Shown here: positions 24,818 to 37,074 of the stretch, piece by piece | Layout of the letters: the number at the start of each line of letters is the position of its first letter | How positions within the stretch are numbered: position 1 is the stretch's first letter | Assembly (NCBI GenBank): GCA_027596075.1 | Contig: JADGJC010000002.1 | Location: 248,001-312,000, forward strand | From: Rhizophlyctis rosea | Taxonomy: Eukaryota; Chytridiomycota; Chytridiomycetes; Rhizophlyctidales; Rhizophlyctidaceae | Direction: 5' to 3' | DNA length: 64,000 nucleotides | Made by a program: the position numbers and the translations under genes | Notes under the pieces: model-generated | Seen by the model: the letters and a program-made list of their open reading frames with translations, nothing else | Databases searched by the model: none | What the model was told of the DNA's origin: nothing

Positions 24818-25199
24818 GTTGCTTTTGAAGAGCTACTTCCCGCATCAAGGGGGTATATCAGCAGACAGGATTGTAAAGAGGAATGCTCAAAAGTGCGAAG
24901 AACCAAAAACGGCCAGCTCAGGACCCGCGCGAATCCGTGGTCAGCAGTGCCACCAAGTCGAGTGCATGAAGCGGCACAGCAATCGCATGTGCTTGTGTCT
25001 GGGGTTGTTTATCTCTCGAAATGGGCATCCTCTTCCTTCTTCGCGGCCCCAGCAATCATCGTGCATCCTCACGCAGTGGTGACTTTGCGTCAAGGACTAC
25101 TCTTCTCGCAATAGGATCAAACCTTCTCTCAAGGCACCTCGCACTCTCTAAATAGTCCCATCTCACAACTTGACGACCTACACCCTTTGAGAAGGAAAG
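24818..25199. other. Divergent intergenic region, coiled-coil protein / dioxygenase
   Basis: 382 bp separate the two divergent starts. Short ORFs here show no motif. No TATA box or repeat stands out. Confidence 0.5.
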
Positions 25200-26654
25200 A
25201 TGGAAGGTTTGCCCAGCATTCCCGTCGTCGACTTTGCCGGCTTCGACACGCCTGGCCCATCGAGGGATAAGGTCGTTGCCGAGCTCTTGGATGCGGTCAC
25301 CAAAGTTGGTTCGTGTTTGAATGATGGTGGAAGCCGCAGTCCGCGGCAAAACTTTGTATGGACCATTCATTGTTTTTATGATGCAATATACAGGCTTTTT
25401 CTACTTGGATAATGCATTCGACTTATCATCAGTAGACCGCATGTTTGATTTGGTGAATAGGAGCGAGTCGCTTCTCCGCTCCTTTGGACAAAGTTATTGA
25501 TTACGACTGAAGTCTGCTAGCTACTTTGCACTACCGAAGGAAGAGAAGCAAAAACTGCCGCATCAGCTTGATACAAATGCGGGATACGTAGATGTGGGTA
25601 TAGAAAAGTGCGTAACGATGAACGCGTCTACAATAAATTGTCACAACGCGCGCTGTATCTAATGGTCATTACAGTCTCAACTTCAAACAAACTCAATCGG
25701 ACTACAAGGAGGCATTTGGTAGGGCTGTTTTTCGCATACTTTCGCAGCTTGTGGTTGTAACTTGAGGCTTCCAGACGTGCGGAAGGCCAATGGTTTTTAT
25801 GGAGACGAAAACCGGCTGCCACCCGTGCTACGAGAAAATCGCGAGTTTTATGTGGAATTCCAAAAGGTGGTGCAAGCTACAACCAGTGATGAGCGAGATC
25901 TGGGATGTACTCAATCAATCTGTAGGCTTGTTTCACCTTGATCACTCGAATTTTGCGAGCTTTGGCGATCGGACTGCGGATTCCCCCCGAAGAAGGAGGT
26001 GAAATGTATTTTGTCAAGCGGCACCGCTACGATGCAGAAAGTGGATGCAACTTTCGACTATTACACTACCCGCCTCTGCCTTCGGATGATGATGACAAGT
26101 GGACACGCGCTGGAGGGTGAGTCGCTCATATCAAACCGAATGAACACTCCCTAATTTGAGAGCAGGCACTCAGACTACGGCACGGTAACTTTGCTATTTC
26201 AGAAGGATGTGGGTGGGTTGGAAGCACTCCTCCGCCAGCCAGACAGCCCGGAGGCCAAATTCGTCCCTGTCCCTCCTCGACGTGGTTCAATCATCGTGAA
26301 CACCGGCGACCTTTTGCAATTCTGGACTCGGGGTCTAATCAAATCCGCCATCCATCGTGTCATTGTTCCAGGTGGTGCCGGCGCGAAAGTGTCCAGGTAT
26401 GAACCTTATGAGAAGTACATTTTCGGACCCTCTTTGAAACATTGCCGTCCCTGTTCAGATATAGCATCGCCTACTTCTGCCATCCGGACAATGAAACAAC
26501 GCTCCAACCGATTCCAAGTCCACTTCTCCTCGATTTGCCAGAGTTCCAAGACACAGCTACAAACACGGTCGCGTATGTTGGAACCGAGTCGTTCAGCAAT
26601 AATGTCAATGCGTTCGAATACCTGCAACTGAGGTTGAAAGCTTCGTATGTATGA
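25200..26654 (+). CDS. 2-oxoglutarate/Fe(II)-dependent dioxygenase, isopenicillin-N-synthase-like
   Basis: Eight exons: 25200-25308, 25394-25452, 25513-25607, 25675-25718, 25775-25866, 25926-26116, 26166-26396 and 26459-26654. The N-terminal DIOX_N part contains IPVVDFAGF, GFFYLDNAF and YFALPKEEKQKL. The catalytic barrel has the first iron ligands HxD in GHSDYGTVTLLFQ, the distal His in SAIHRVIVP and the oxoglutarate-binding RYSIAYF. It contains the usual DLLQFWTRG element. This is the plant/fungal IPNS-like superfamily that includes gibberellin oxidases, flavonol synthases and many fungal detoxification or secondary-metabolism enzymes. The substrate is unknown. There are no secondary-metabolism neighbours, so a housekeeping role is as likely as a biosynthetic one. 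Confidence 0.9.
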
Positions 26655-27526
26655 AGATCTTAATGTCATGCATATCAATAAAAGTGTCCTCCATGATGCC
26701 TTGCTTCCCTTATCTGTTGAATAAGTGGGTATTGGCTTTTCCGAAATGAGCGTTTTGAAGGATACCTATTTTGAACCTTTGCTGTTGTAATTTTTCCGGC
26801 AGAACTATCGGAACAGTTTGCCCGAAGCGAACAAATGCGCATAATGTGTGTTTTCGCGTGTGTGGCTTCCAGGACACCTCCGATCAATGCATGCCATCCC
26901 ATCATGGTGGACGCACTGGACGGAAGCCTCGGAAGGCCCGCCTACATTGGTTGGATTTCTGGCCCTCCTGGCCCAGCGGCAAGGCGGTTTTGCAGTTCAT
27001 ACCAACTCCTTCCGACTTCGGGCCATTTTGACGGCCTTGTTGAAGTTTGACTGTTTGCGAGGTCTCCCCTTTTGCAGCAAGCCACAAACTTAGCGACAGA
27101 AGGTCAGACAAGGGAGGACGAGTTTTCGTACGACCCACACGTGCAAGTCTGGTCGCGCCTTCCACCAGTTGAACCGATCATCTTCGGCAGCCATTCCCGC
27201 CTCACCACACCCAACACTTTCCATACCAGTCGCAATACTACTCACCACCTTCTCATCTTCCTGCTCGCAGAATCTCTGGACCGCTGTCTTCTTACTGTTT
27301 TCGCATCTGCTAACATAGCCATCACGTCTAAATTCTCTTCTCATGCCGCGGCAGCAGGAATGAAGTGGGCCATTCACTATTGGTACATATCGTGAGTGCA
27401 ATGAGGGCTCCCTTCAAACACGGTCGTGGCTGCACTTCTTGTATGCTTATTGGGCGCGTTGGAGTGACTTACGTCCACTATCTGCCTTGTCTGCTAGTCC
27501 TGCATAGTCAACGAATCCTAGAAAAT
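26655..27526. other. Intergenic region, dioxygenase 3' end / Ras-GEF promoter
   Basis: An 872-bp spacer. Several overlapping short ORFs in three frames at 26835-27093 have no recognisable motif. The region more likely holds the Ras-GEF promoter and a long leader. Confidence 0.5.
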
Positions 27527-30500
27527 ATGGCTCAACCAGTGGATCAAGTCGTTGACGTTGTTCGTGCTTTGCACGACTACACCACAACGGAACCGACGTG
27601 TCTATCCTTCAGGAAGGAGGATCTTTTATATGTATACATCAAAGATAAGTCCGGATGGTGGGACGGACAAGTTGGAACGCGAAGGGGTGAGTGAACTCAT
27701 TGTCATCGGAGTCATCCGCAACTTTCTTGAGCTCATGCAAAAATTCACGCGTCAGGCTGGTTCCCTTCAAATTATGTCGAGCCTGCTCCCGAATATTATC
27801 AGGTATGACATGATAAAGATATGTCACTGGTCATGGGAGATACTCGGTCTCACGTCAGCCACTTCCCATGTGCTGCAGGCTGTCTTCACTCCGTCGCCCA
27901 CGCCCCAAGTCCTAGAGACTGGCAACAGCAAAATCCTCAAAGCAGCGCAACCCACCAATGTGAAGCTCCAGTTGGACAGTCTGACCCAAACTCTATCTCA
28001 GCTGTTGGAAGAAGCACAACGGATGGAGAATGATCCATTGATCAAATCCCCGAGAATGCAGGCAGCCAATGGTGCGGTTCCCGATAAAGATACACCAACG
28101 GAAGCCAAAAGTACAATTTTGGACCTACCCCGAGGAGAAGCAATTTTGAATGGTGAAGGAACAAATGGCAATCATGCAGATGAAAATGAAAAAGATAAAC
28201 GGGCGGAGGTAAACATTTGAAGCAAACTGTTCTGACAAAGTTAGCTCTAACGCTTGCAATGCAATCATCAGCTGCCACCATTTTGGGGTAGGAAGACAAC
28301 TCCTCAAGGGGAAGTATATTACTATAATACAGAGACAAATCAGACCACCTACAGCTTGGATGAAGTCATGAAAGCAGTACGTATCCGTGTTGCCTGAGTT
28401 GTTCAAAGGTGATCAGCTAACAAGCATTTATCAGGGCAAAACAAAGCGCCGTTCCCTCCTAGTCCTTGAAACCATCAAAGAACCCACAAGCCCAACCACA
28501 GGCCTAGAAACCGTCCATGAAGCTGAATCACCACCAATGGCCGCACCCACCCCTTTATCCCAAGCCACATCTCCCAATAGCAATCAACCCTCAGCACCCC
28601 CACGAACCGCTTCCTCCCCAGCGGGAAATTGGATTCCCGGACCCCAATCCCTAATAGGAACAAATACACAACCTACATGGGAAGTGCTCATCAACAACAT
28701 CCTCCGCGCAATATCCAACCTAAACCACTCCGCCAAAACCGAGCACAAAGCGCGATACCTTTCACAGACGCACTTAGTAGTGCGCGCCATCCGAGACATG
28801 CTTTCCGCATCCCGCACCACATCACCTGATTCACCCGTCATGCAGCGCAACAAATCCTTGAGGAATTACCACCAACACATCATGTCCTCCCTCTCTAAGC
28901 TCGTCCTAGCAGCAAAAGTCGCATCAGGGATTTGGCCGCCACCAGATGCGGTCAACAAAATGCGCTATCAGGCTGGTCAGGTGCTATTGTCCATCCGCCA
29001 CTTTGTTGCGATCGCGCAGGACGTTCCATTGGAGCTCCACCCTATCGATTCTGCAGAAACGGTTGATGATTTTGATTTGAAGGGGGCGGAGCTGAGCGAT
29101 GTGGAGTTGGTGGCGAGGGTTGATGCACATTCGGATACCATAGTGGCGGGGTTGGCGCGGTTAGTGGGGTTGATCAAGTCGGACCGGAAAGTCACGGGAC
29201 CGCTGATTGATCAGGCTCGTGCGTGTGTCACGGAGATTGGGCAGTTGATGTCGTTGGTGGAGGACATTTCGTTGCCGCCTTCATCTCCAACATCCACGCT
29301 GGATGCGCTATCTGCTTATGCATCGGCGCTCACATCAGAGGCGACGGATACGGGGTCAATGATATTGTCAGATTTTAGTTTTCGGAAGGAGAGTTTGTAT
29401 ATTGCTGTAAACGACTTGATTACCGCGGCGAGAACGAGCATGGACGAGTTCGCTCCGGCAAATGCGTTGGGGGCAATCATTGAGAGTGCGACGGCGGTTT
29501 TGCAGGCAGTGGAGGATATGGTGTTGGCTATGAAAGTTGCGGTGGATCAACGGGCGTTGATGGAGCAACGAGTATTGCAGGACGAAGCGGATCGGGTTGA
29601 CGGGCGCGGTGGGGCAGCGTTCGGTGATGGGAAGGGAAGGCAAAAGGAGGCGCCGGAACTCCGACAGTTGCAGCGTCGTGCCATGAGTTTGAACTTTTTG
29701 GGGGAAGGGATGGATCGGAGCGCATCGAGTGCTAGTTTACCAAATAGCAGTATTCCGGGATACCCGCCGAGCTCTCATGGTAGCATGAGCATGACCAGCC
29801 TGAATGACGTCGCTGAGCCTAGATCTCCGTATTTCGCTTCGCAGGGTGGTGGTGGGCGAAGACCTTCGGTGGAATCTCGGGGCACAATGAGTAGTGCGGG
29901 GGAGCAGTATCCTCGTGGGACTTTGAATAGCTCAGTGGAACATTTCGGATTCGTCAATGCGGCGGACGAGTATCATTACAAGCAGTCACGGTCGGGATCG
30001 CAGCCGGAACTCATGTCCCCCCGAGATAACATGGTTCCTGGATCGAGGGTTAGCACGGGTTCTGGGTCCATGAAGTCCGCTGGATATCCTTTACCGCACA
30101 CTCCATCTCAACCCGAGCTTTCCAACCGCTCGGCTTCACCTACAGCAATGAGTGCAACAATGGGCACTCTTCCTTCTGTAAAACGGACAAGTGTTAGCTC
30201 TGGACATAGTGGCGGCCCACCGAGCGTCAAGAGCTTTGATGCGGTGAAGTACTCGATGAATGCCAAAACGCATAGTACCGGAAGTATGGAAATGGCCAAC
30301 ACGACGAAACTCTCGAAATTCTTTGGAGAAGAGAGTTCAAAATTGTCTATGCCCGCCTATGAGGTATGGGGAATACATTCTGATGTTGGCTTCCAGAATA
30401 TGGATGAATTGCTAACATCATTTTGTAGTCTGCTAACAAGACATGGTACCTTGGCCACGATTATACCCCAGATGAGCTTTCATTGAACATGGAGGGCCAA

Positions 30501-32305
30501 GTAAATGGCGGCACCTTTTCTGCATTGGTGGAGCGGCTTACCCAACATGATGCGCCAGCCGGTATGTTGATGATTATCATGATTGAAGAAGGATCATTTC
30601 AGCAATAAGAATTTGATATGCTGAAATGTTCTTTACTATACAGATACCAGCTTTACAATCCCTTTCTTGATGATGTTCCACCGGTTTGCAACTTCTGAGG
30701 ACTTGTTTGAAGCTCTGGCCTACCGGTATACCATCAGACCACCTCCGCAACTGTCCCAGGAGGACCTGAAACATTGGAAAGAGAAGAAGCAGACGCCTAT
30801 CCGGTTACGGTAAGCTTCTGACCTTTTTACAAGTTAATCTCGCACCTTCGAATTCTAAATGTATCCATTTCAGGGTGGTCAACTCCTTCCGAGCATGGTT
30901 GGAAAGTCACTGGATAGACGAGTTCGATGATCCTGTTCTCGACCGGATACAGAAGTTCGCAAAGGATGTCATTCTTATCTCCCAGCCAGCATTAGCGGGG
31001 AGGTTATTGGAGGCTGTCAACAAGAAGGTAAACTTTTTGTTCTTCACCCCTTAATACCATTATGGTATCAGAACATGTCCTCAATCGGCGCAAATATCAT
31101 CAGGTCAACGGCGTTTTGTCAACGCCCACACAAACCTCTCCCGCACGAAAAGACACACATATGAACTACCCACCTCCCACCCCAGTTATACCAAAACATG
31201 GCTTCGGAAAGCGTAGCATGGACAACTTCTTGGATGTTGACCCTCTGGAGATTGCACGGCAGCTGACCATCATGGAGAGTCGGGTGTTCCTCCGGATATC
31301 TCCGGGCGAGTTGGTTGGGCAGGAGTGGACGAAGAAGGACTCGCGGATAAGTGGGAATGTAAGGGCAATGATGGGACTTTCTACAAGGGTATGTTCCGGT
31401 GCTGACAAGAATATGGGCTTTTGGGTGCCAAGAATGCTGATCATTGAAATGTCTGTAGATTACCGGTTGGGTCGCTTGCATGATTGTGTCGGAGGTGGAT
31501 GTGCGTCGGCGGTATAACCTGCTGAAGCATTTTATCAAGATTGGAGATGTAAGGCTGGCCTGTGCATATATTCACTCGTGAACGAGGACACTGATGGCCG
31601 GTATTCATCACTCAGAAATTGTTGGCCCTACACAACTACAACACATTGATGGCAATCATGTCGGCGCTCAACTCATCCACCATCAGCCGGCTAAAACGCA
31701 CCTGGGAGGTAGGGATTCACCGTGTTGATGAACACCACTTTATTGCCAATGGCTAATCCCACTTTTCTACGGATCAGTTGATCTCTGGGAAGCAAAAAGT
31801 GCTTTTGGAAACACTACGAAATGCGACGGACCACAGTCGAAACTATGCAGACTACCGAGCAAAGCTCAGACGTGTGCAATCACCCTGCTTACCATTCTTG
31901 GGTATGCACGATCACTATCTCACATATTCCTTTGAATCCTTCAACTCATATGAACGTTCCACACCCCCAGGCCTATACCTCACAGACCTAACCTTCACCG
32001 AAGACGGCAACCCCCCCTTCCGAAACAACAACCGCCTAATCAACTTCGACAAATACGTCAAAATCTGCCGCATCATCCAAGAAGTACAGCGATTCCAAAT
32101 ACCCTACAACCTTGCTGAAGTGCACGACTTGCAGGACTGGCTTTCCAACATGATCGATGGAGGCTTGCACGGGAATGGGCCTATTGATGCGCAGGAGCTG
32201 TATCGGATCAGTCTGTCATTGGAACCGAAGGAGTCGGAGATGGATGAGGCGACGAGGGAGATTGAGAATAAAGTGAGGATGTTGGAGAAGGCTGGGTTTT
32301 TGTGA
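27527..32305 (+). CDS. CDC25: Cdc25-type Ras guanine-nucleotide exchange factor (SH3, WW-like, REM, RasGEF)
   Basis: Activates Ras by GDP/GTP exchange. Thirteen exons: 27527-27686, 27756-27802, 27879-28208, 28272-28376, 28435-30363, 30429-30561, 30644-30809, 30874-31027, 31104-31388, 31459-31548, 31616-31708, 31778-31901 and 31971-32305. Order of parts: N-terminal SH3 (ALHDYTTTEPTCLSF to WFPSNYVEP, about residues 10-68), a WW-like module (LPPFWGRKTTPQGEVYYYN) whose second Trp is Tyr, a long Ser/Pro-rich region with Ala/Leu-rich helices, a RasGEF_N/REM domain (MEGQVNGGTFSALVERLT, FHRFATSEDLFEAL), and the catalytic domain (EIARQLTIMESRVF, LNSSTISRLKRTWE, PFLGLYLTDLTF). The domain set matches fungal Cdc25/Ste6/SDC25 proteins. 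Start chosen as the first ATG before the SH3. Confidence 0.94.
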
Positions 32306-32638
32306 TAGGGTAATGCTGGTTAGCGGTGATGCGATGTCTATGGTTTTTCTACTCTTTGTCGCTATTATGAGGAGACGGGGCTCAAACGGAAAAATATGTG
32401 GATAAAGTTTTCTTTGTACAGACGGAGCGCCATGATTTATTACTTTTTTTGCTTTTCTTAATGTTTGGGGATTAGCCCTAGGTTTTTGCCAAGTAGACGG
32501 TTTGATAGACACTGCAGCATCCTATGTACAATATGAGTTTCTAGCAGCTGCTCGTTGGCGTGGTGCCATGGCCCAATATTGTAGAAATCCCCCGGGGCGC
32601 GAACGTGTGAAAGGCTGTGGATTCTAGAAACCAAACTC
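32306..32638. other. Convergent 3' region, Ras-GEF / NAMPT
   Basis: A 333-bp spacer with T-rich stretches on both strands, fitting two convergent 3' untranslated regions. Nothing else is visible. Confidence 0.55.
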
Positions 32639-34804
32639 TCATACGCCCTGAAGATTCGCCTCCGTCTGTTTCGCCCCAACAGCTTTGATCTTCTCCTTCA
32701 ATTCATTCGAGATAACATCAAACGTTTTCGGTGCTGCGGTCCATTCTTTTTGCACACGGGCCTTGACCGTGTCGAAGTCATCCCAAGCAGGAACGCGGCC
32801 ATTGTCATATACGACTTGAAGGACATTGGTGGAATTTGGTGGGGCGCGCTCGATTGGGTAGACCGTCAGCGCCTGCCATGTCACCCGGTTAGCTTTGCAC
32901 AACTTGAGCGGAATAACCATGCTTCTTACATTCTGAGAGTTCCGAACCACAACGAATTCACCAGGCAGACTGACTTTGGATGAATCGGTCTTGGGGCTCT
33001 TCATTACATCTCTAACAATGACGATCAGCAATAGCCCAATTGCGTCTTTCTTGCCATCAACAAGAGCAAACCTTTCTGTCCCATCTTTGTATATTATTCT
33101 GCTCAATTTCGTCGCAAAGCTCATGGTGTCTCGGTTCACTTTCTGTTTTCACACCGGATGTGAATAACGAGTTCTCGTTTGCTTCAAGCCGGACATCGGC
33201 TTACCTGCAGCAAACCGCCCCCCATTCCAAAGGCCACGCTTTGTGCAGCGTATCCCGCGGCCTCTACCGCCTTGAGAATTTCGCCCAATGTTTGGATGTT
33301 GATGCCATCCCCTTGGATCACTCCGACCCCATTAACAACCTTGTAGCCTTTCCCGTTCACTTGGCTTCCGAACAACTTGTCGGCAGCCCTATAAGTCACC
33401 TGTCAAACCAAAGACCAAAAGCTTCTGGAACCGATGACAAAAACCTACCGCAGAGCTTGCAGCACAACTTCAATGGGATCGCCACTGTCGGGCCGAAGGA
33501 CAAGGAAGCCACCCTTTTCCAACTTCACGGCCTTCACACTTGGCAAGACCTTCTCCAATGCAGCTGTGTAATCGTACGAATCCATCACGCAAGCGCAGAC
33601 ACCATCGCCAAATTGATCCAGCAATCGCAGCATGGCTTCCTGTCAAATTAAAGCATACCCGGTCAGATATGTGGTTGACGCGCAGCACGGCCTCATCGAC
33701 TGTCTCCCGTACCCTCTCCGTCTTGTGTGCAGTCATCACTGAATGTTCGGTTGCGGGAATGGAGAAGGCAGTTGGTCTGCCGTTGTTGAGTTTCACCTGT
33801 GCGTAGTATCCGGCGGACATTGTGTCTGTTCCGGTGAAATTCAGCTGATTTCACCTCCAAGTTAGCAGCGCTTCAAAATGTGCTAGACAATCTGAGGGGC
33901 AGGCGGAGAGCTTACCAAATGCGCGCACCCTCCCACAATAGATTGCTCCACGGTAGTGCATCCTCGAAAACCGAAGTCGTGAAGTCGACTTGTATTGGTG
34001 TGATGTTGGTCATAAGATTACAACTTGTTTGCCAGACGCTCGACTAACTGCCATACCTTTTCAAGCTCCACATTCCACTCTCATCCACTGTCTTTGCATA
34101 GGATGCCTCAATCAGGTCCTTTGCACGCCGAGAAAGCGTGGCTACGGTGGTGGGATACTGAATTGGTGGATGTCAGTCGCTAGGGATCATGTTCGCCCAA
34201 TTACGTTGGCGAGTTCGTACCCAAACCATCGTGAGAATGGTCTCCAGGAAAGTGACAAGGCGCGCGTACTCGTTCTCAGCAATGATGACATATACGGGCA
34301 CATGAGGGTGGATGACGGTGCCTTCGGGAAGAGCAAGGATTTTGACCGGGAAGTGCCCATCATTTTCACGCACGAACTATTTGTTTACCAACACGCGTTG
34401 TAGAGTTCAATCTTCGTCGCGTACCAGGCCTGGGGGCCAAAATTCTCACCCACCTTCAAAAATAGATCAGTGGGAAAGGGAAATCGCTTTCCGGTGGCAT
34501 GAACATTGAAGAACTGCTCCGCTAGGTGCACGTCGTCTTCAGTCCATTTGACGGCAACGTAGTGATCAATGATGTAGCGTATTCCGTAAAATACAATGCG
34601 TGTGTCGACCTTATCCTTGTTATACCCCACACGGAATTCGCCGTATGCGACCATCTAGAAGGAGCAGTGTTGGCAATTGCAAAAACGTATGTCACAGCTT
34701 TTGAGAGCAGACCATACCCTTTTGGCCTCGGGGTACAGGAAAGCGTGCGTGGCTTTGTAGCTGTCCGTGAGGACAGCGAGCGGGAGTTGCCAGAGCGATG
34801 ACAT
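32639..34804 (-). CDS. NAMPT: Nicotinamide phosphoribosyltransferase (NAMPT/NadV)
   Basis: Makes nicotinamide mononucleotide from nicotinamide and PRPP, the one-step NAD salvage entry. Ten minus-strand exons: 34804-34717, 34654-34454, 34376-34221, 34157-34057, 33988-33916, 33844-33659, 33639-33449, 33388-33205, 33142-33072 and 33011-32639. Visible family marks: N-terminal LTDSYKATH, PVKILALPEGTVI, TILTMVWYPTTVATLSR, HDFGFRG, the catalytic-histidine region IPATEHSVMTA, DSYDYTAALEK, the phosphate-binding RPDSGDP, GVIQGDGI and AFGMGGGLLQ. Length, about 540 residues, is near that of bacterial and slightly above animal enzymes. The donor inside codon run DLFLK (34454) and the 60-nt gap in exon 9/10 were fixed by aligning to family motifs. 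An upstream ATG (34864) would add 20 residues. Divergent from ILV6. Confidence 0.93.
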
Positions 34805-35823
34805 GGCGGGTATTGAAGTTTTACGAGCTTTGCCAGGGCCAAGTTTGAGCCTGAGCGATGTCAAACAGTTTAGTTCAGATCAGTGTGGGACGAATATGAG
34901 GAACTTCAGACGGTTGTGCGCCTTTCACAGATCGCAAACTGCAGTTGCTGTCTCTGTACAGCCTATGCGCGAGACTGCTGTGCTGTGCACATTTGCTATA
35001 CTTGCCGCCGCCTCTTACCTTTGATGAACCGATGAGCCCTGTGTGTGTGAAATTTGTGCTGTCAATCTCTGGCTTTTGTCAGGTGTTTGGTTTCGCGTTG
35101 CCTTCGCATGCATGGCGGGGCGGTGACGGCGCCAACCATGTGTGGCGGCGCAGCAAGTATTTATCGGAGTGGACACGGAGGCCGGAGGGCGGTGAGTTCC
35201 AGGGCTCAGTCGGGGCGGACCCAGGGGTTTCATGCCATTCCACCAATACTGCCAATGTAACATGATCATAATTGAAAATTGAGAGATTACTGCGATTCAA
35301 CCTCAATTCATGGAAGGGCCCGTTGATAGTTTGACTTCTACAATGGATGACCACAATGTAACTAGGATGCTTCACAATTCCTGCATCAGACTCATCATCA
35401 AGGGAAAGTTGAGTGATTACGGGCAGCTGTGTGGCATCCCTTCAACAAATGCAAGCGGCACCTCTGCTCCCCAAGTTCAGGTGTATGAGTCGGTTGACGC
35501 ATATTCACGCTGCTAGAAAGTGTCATGTTACCTATAGCACCGTTTTGGAGACAGAAGTGCACTCGAATTGACAGGAATGGACAATCAATCCCAATGTGGA
35601 TGATGATCAGTGATTAGATGTATGAGTCATCTAATCATCCGGACACACCAATGTCCGCACAGGCTATTTTTGTGCACAGAAGTCTTCCACGCCAAAAATT
35701 TCTGTCAGCGCCGGTTACACAGCCCGGCCCTGGGCGCAGATCTCCCTCAACCCCAATTCAACTTGAAATTTCGCTCACTTCCTTCCTTGTTGCAACATCG
35801 AAGAAGTCGTCCAGCGATCAGCC
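34805..35823. promoter_or_regulatory. Divergent promoter region, NAMPT / ILV6
   Basis: About 1 kb between the two starts. It contains several TGAGTC-like motifs near the ILV6 side: TGAGTCT on the minus strand at 35388-35394, TGAGTGA at 35410-35416, TGAGTCG at 35486-35492 and a full TGAGTCA at 35623-35629. Such Gcn4/Cpc1 sites are expected upstream of branched-chain amino-acid genes. No ORF with support was found. Confidence 0.55.
35611..35637. promoter_or_regulatory. Long inverted repeat centred on a Gcn4-type site, upstream of ILV6
   Basis: The left arm TGATTAGATG (35611-35620) is the exact reverse complement of the right arm CATCTAATCA (35628-35637), with a 7-nt spacer TATGAGT. The spacer and the start of the right arm form the Gcn4 consensus TGAGTCA (35623-35629). 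It ends about 186 bp upstream of the ILV6 ATG, a typical distance for an upstream activating site. Confidence 0.6.
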
Positions 35824-36851
35824 ATGTTCGCAACAAGGCTAATACGGTGTCGGAAGGTGAGTATCGTTATTATCATTTGATAAGATCAGTTTGAAAAATG
35901 AACTGAATCGCCTCCCTACGCAGGCGCCCTCCTTCCCCACCCACTTCCACCGCACAGTGCACAGCTCCCGCCTCCCAACCATCGACCAAGCCGTCACCAC
36001 CATCCTAGCCTCCTCCCCAACAGCCACCCCCGCACCACCTGCCCGTCACATCCTCAACTGTCTAGTCAAAAATGAGCCTGGTGTCCTATCCAACGTCAGT
36101 GGCATCCTCGCAGGCAGAGGCTTCAACATCGACTCTCTCGTCGTGGCAAAAACCGACATCCCTGAACTCAGTCGTGTGACGGTGGTTTTGAATGGAGACA
36201 AGGCCAGCGTAGATCAAGCCCGCAAGCAGGTTGAGGATTTGATCCCGGTGTGGGCTGTATTGGATTACACCCATGCAAGGATTTTGGAAAGGGAGTTGTT
36301 GTTGGTGAAGGTTTCTACTACCGGTGGTGTTGGTGCACGGGAAGAGCCTGAGGAGCATATCTTGGTAAGAGCATACATGCTTTCAATCATCATTCGTCAA
36401 ATTCATACTCAAATGTACCTACATCACAGCTCGAATCCGAATCTCTCTCAAACCCTCCTTCTCCTCAAACTGCCTTCAACCCCCTCCTCATCAGCTCTCT
36501 CCAACGTCAATCCATCACCGAGCTGGCCCGCCTCTTTGGTGCCCGCGTCGTCGACGTCAGCCATGAATCCATCATTGTAGAATTGTCCGCAAAGTCCGCA
36601 CGTGTGGATGCTTTCTTGAACCTCCTCCGTCCGTTTGGTATCATTGAAGCCGCCCGATCAGGTATGTGTGGAAACATAGCTGGTTATCAACTTCCTTTTG
36701 TTTTTGTTTGTTTGTTTTAATCAACCTTTCCGATTCGCTCTCAGGCACCATGGCAATGCCCCGGAGTCATGTGGATGGTCTTGGTGAAGATGAGGCGCCC
36801 ATCTCTGAGGACAGCGGACCCATTGACGCAACCATGCTGCCCCCCGGATAA
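35824..36851 (+). CDS. ILV6: Acetolactate synthase regulatory (small) subunit, mitochondrial
   Basis: Regulatory partner of Ilv2 that gives valine feedback control of the first common step of branched-chain amino-acid synthesis. Four exons: 35824-35856, 35924-36364, 36430-36661 and 36745-36851. The N-terminus (MFATRLIRCRK then a Ser/Arg/His-rich segment without acids) looks like a mitochondrial transit peptide. The ACT domain is clear: HILNCLVKNEPGVLSNVSGILAGRGFNIDSL is represented by its ends HILNCLVKNEPGVLS and GRGFNIDSLVV, followed by SRVTVVLNGD. The C-terminal half holds LARLFGARVVDV and RPFGIIEAARSG. Length and architecture match fungal Ilv6. A Gcn4-type palindrome lies upstream. Confidence 0.95.
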
Positions 36852-37074
36852 GGGAATCAAGTTGCTCGAAGTGTATCATGATAATAGACATCCTAGATGC
36901 TTTGTATTTATCGCAATCTGTACTGTACCAAAATGAATATATTTGATCATCGGCTAACATTCTTGGGAAAGAAGCCTTTCCTCTGTACTTAATTGTGGCA
37001 CTCCATTGAGGATATGGATGGGGATCCGTGCTATTTGCAAACCAGATAAGAGGTATAAACTTACTTCCCTCAGC
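36852..37074. other. Spacer, ILV6 3' end to 5S gene
   Basis: A 223-bp AT-rich stretch holding the ILV6 3' untranslated region and the upstream flank of the 5S gene. Fungal 5S genes carry their promoter internally, so little is expected here. Confidence 0.4.

Noticed and set aside
26835..27093. Overlapping ORFs in three frames before the Ras-GEF
   Set aside because: Three frames are open at once and none has a motif; this is base composition, not coding.
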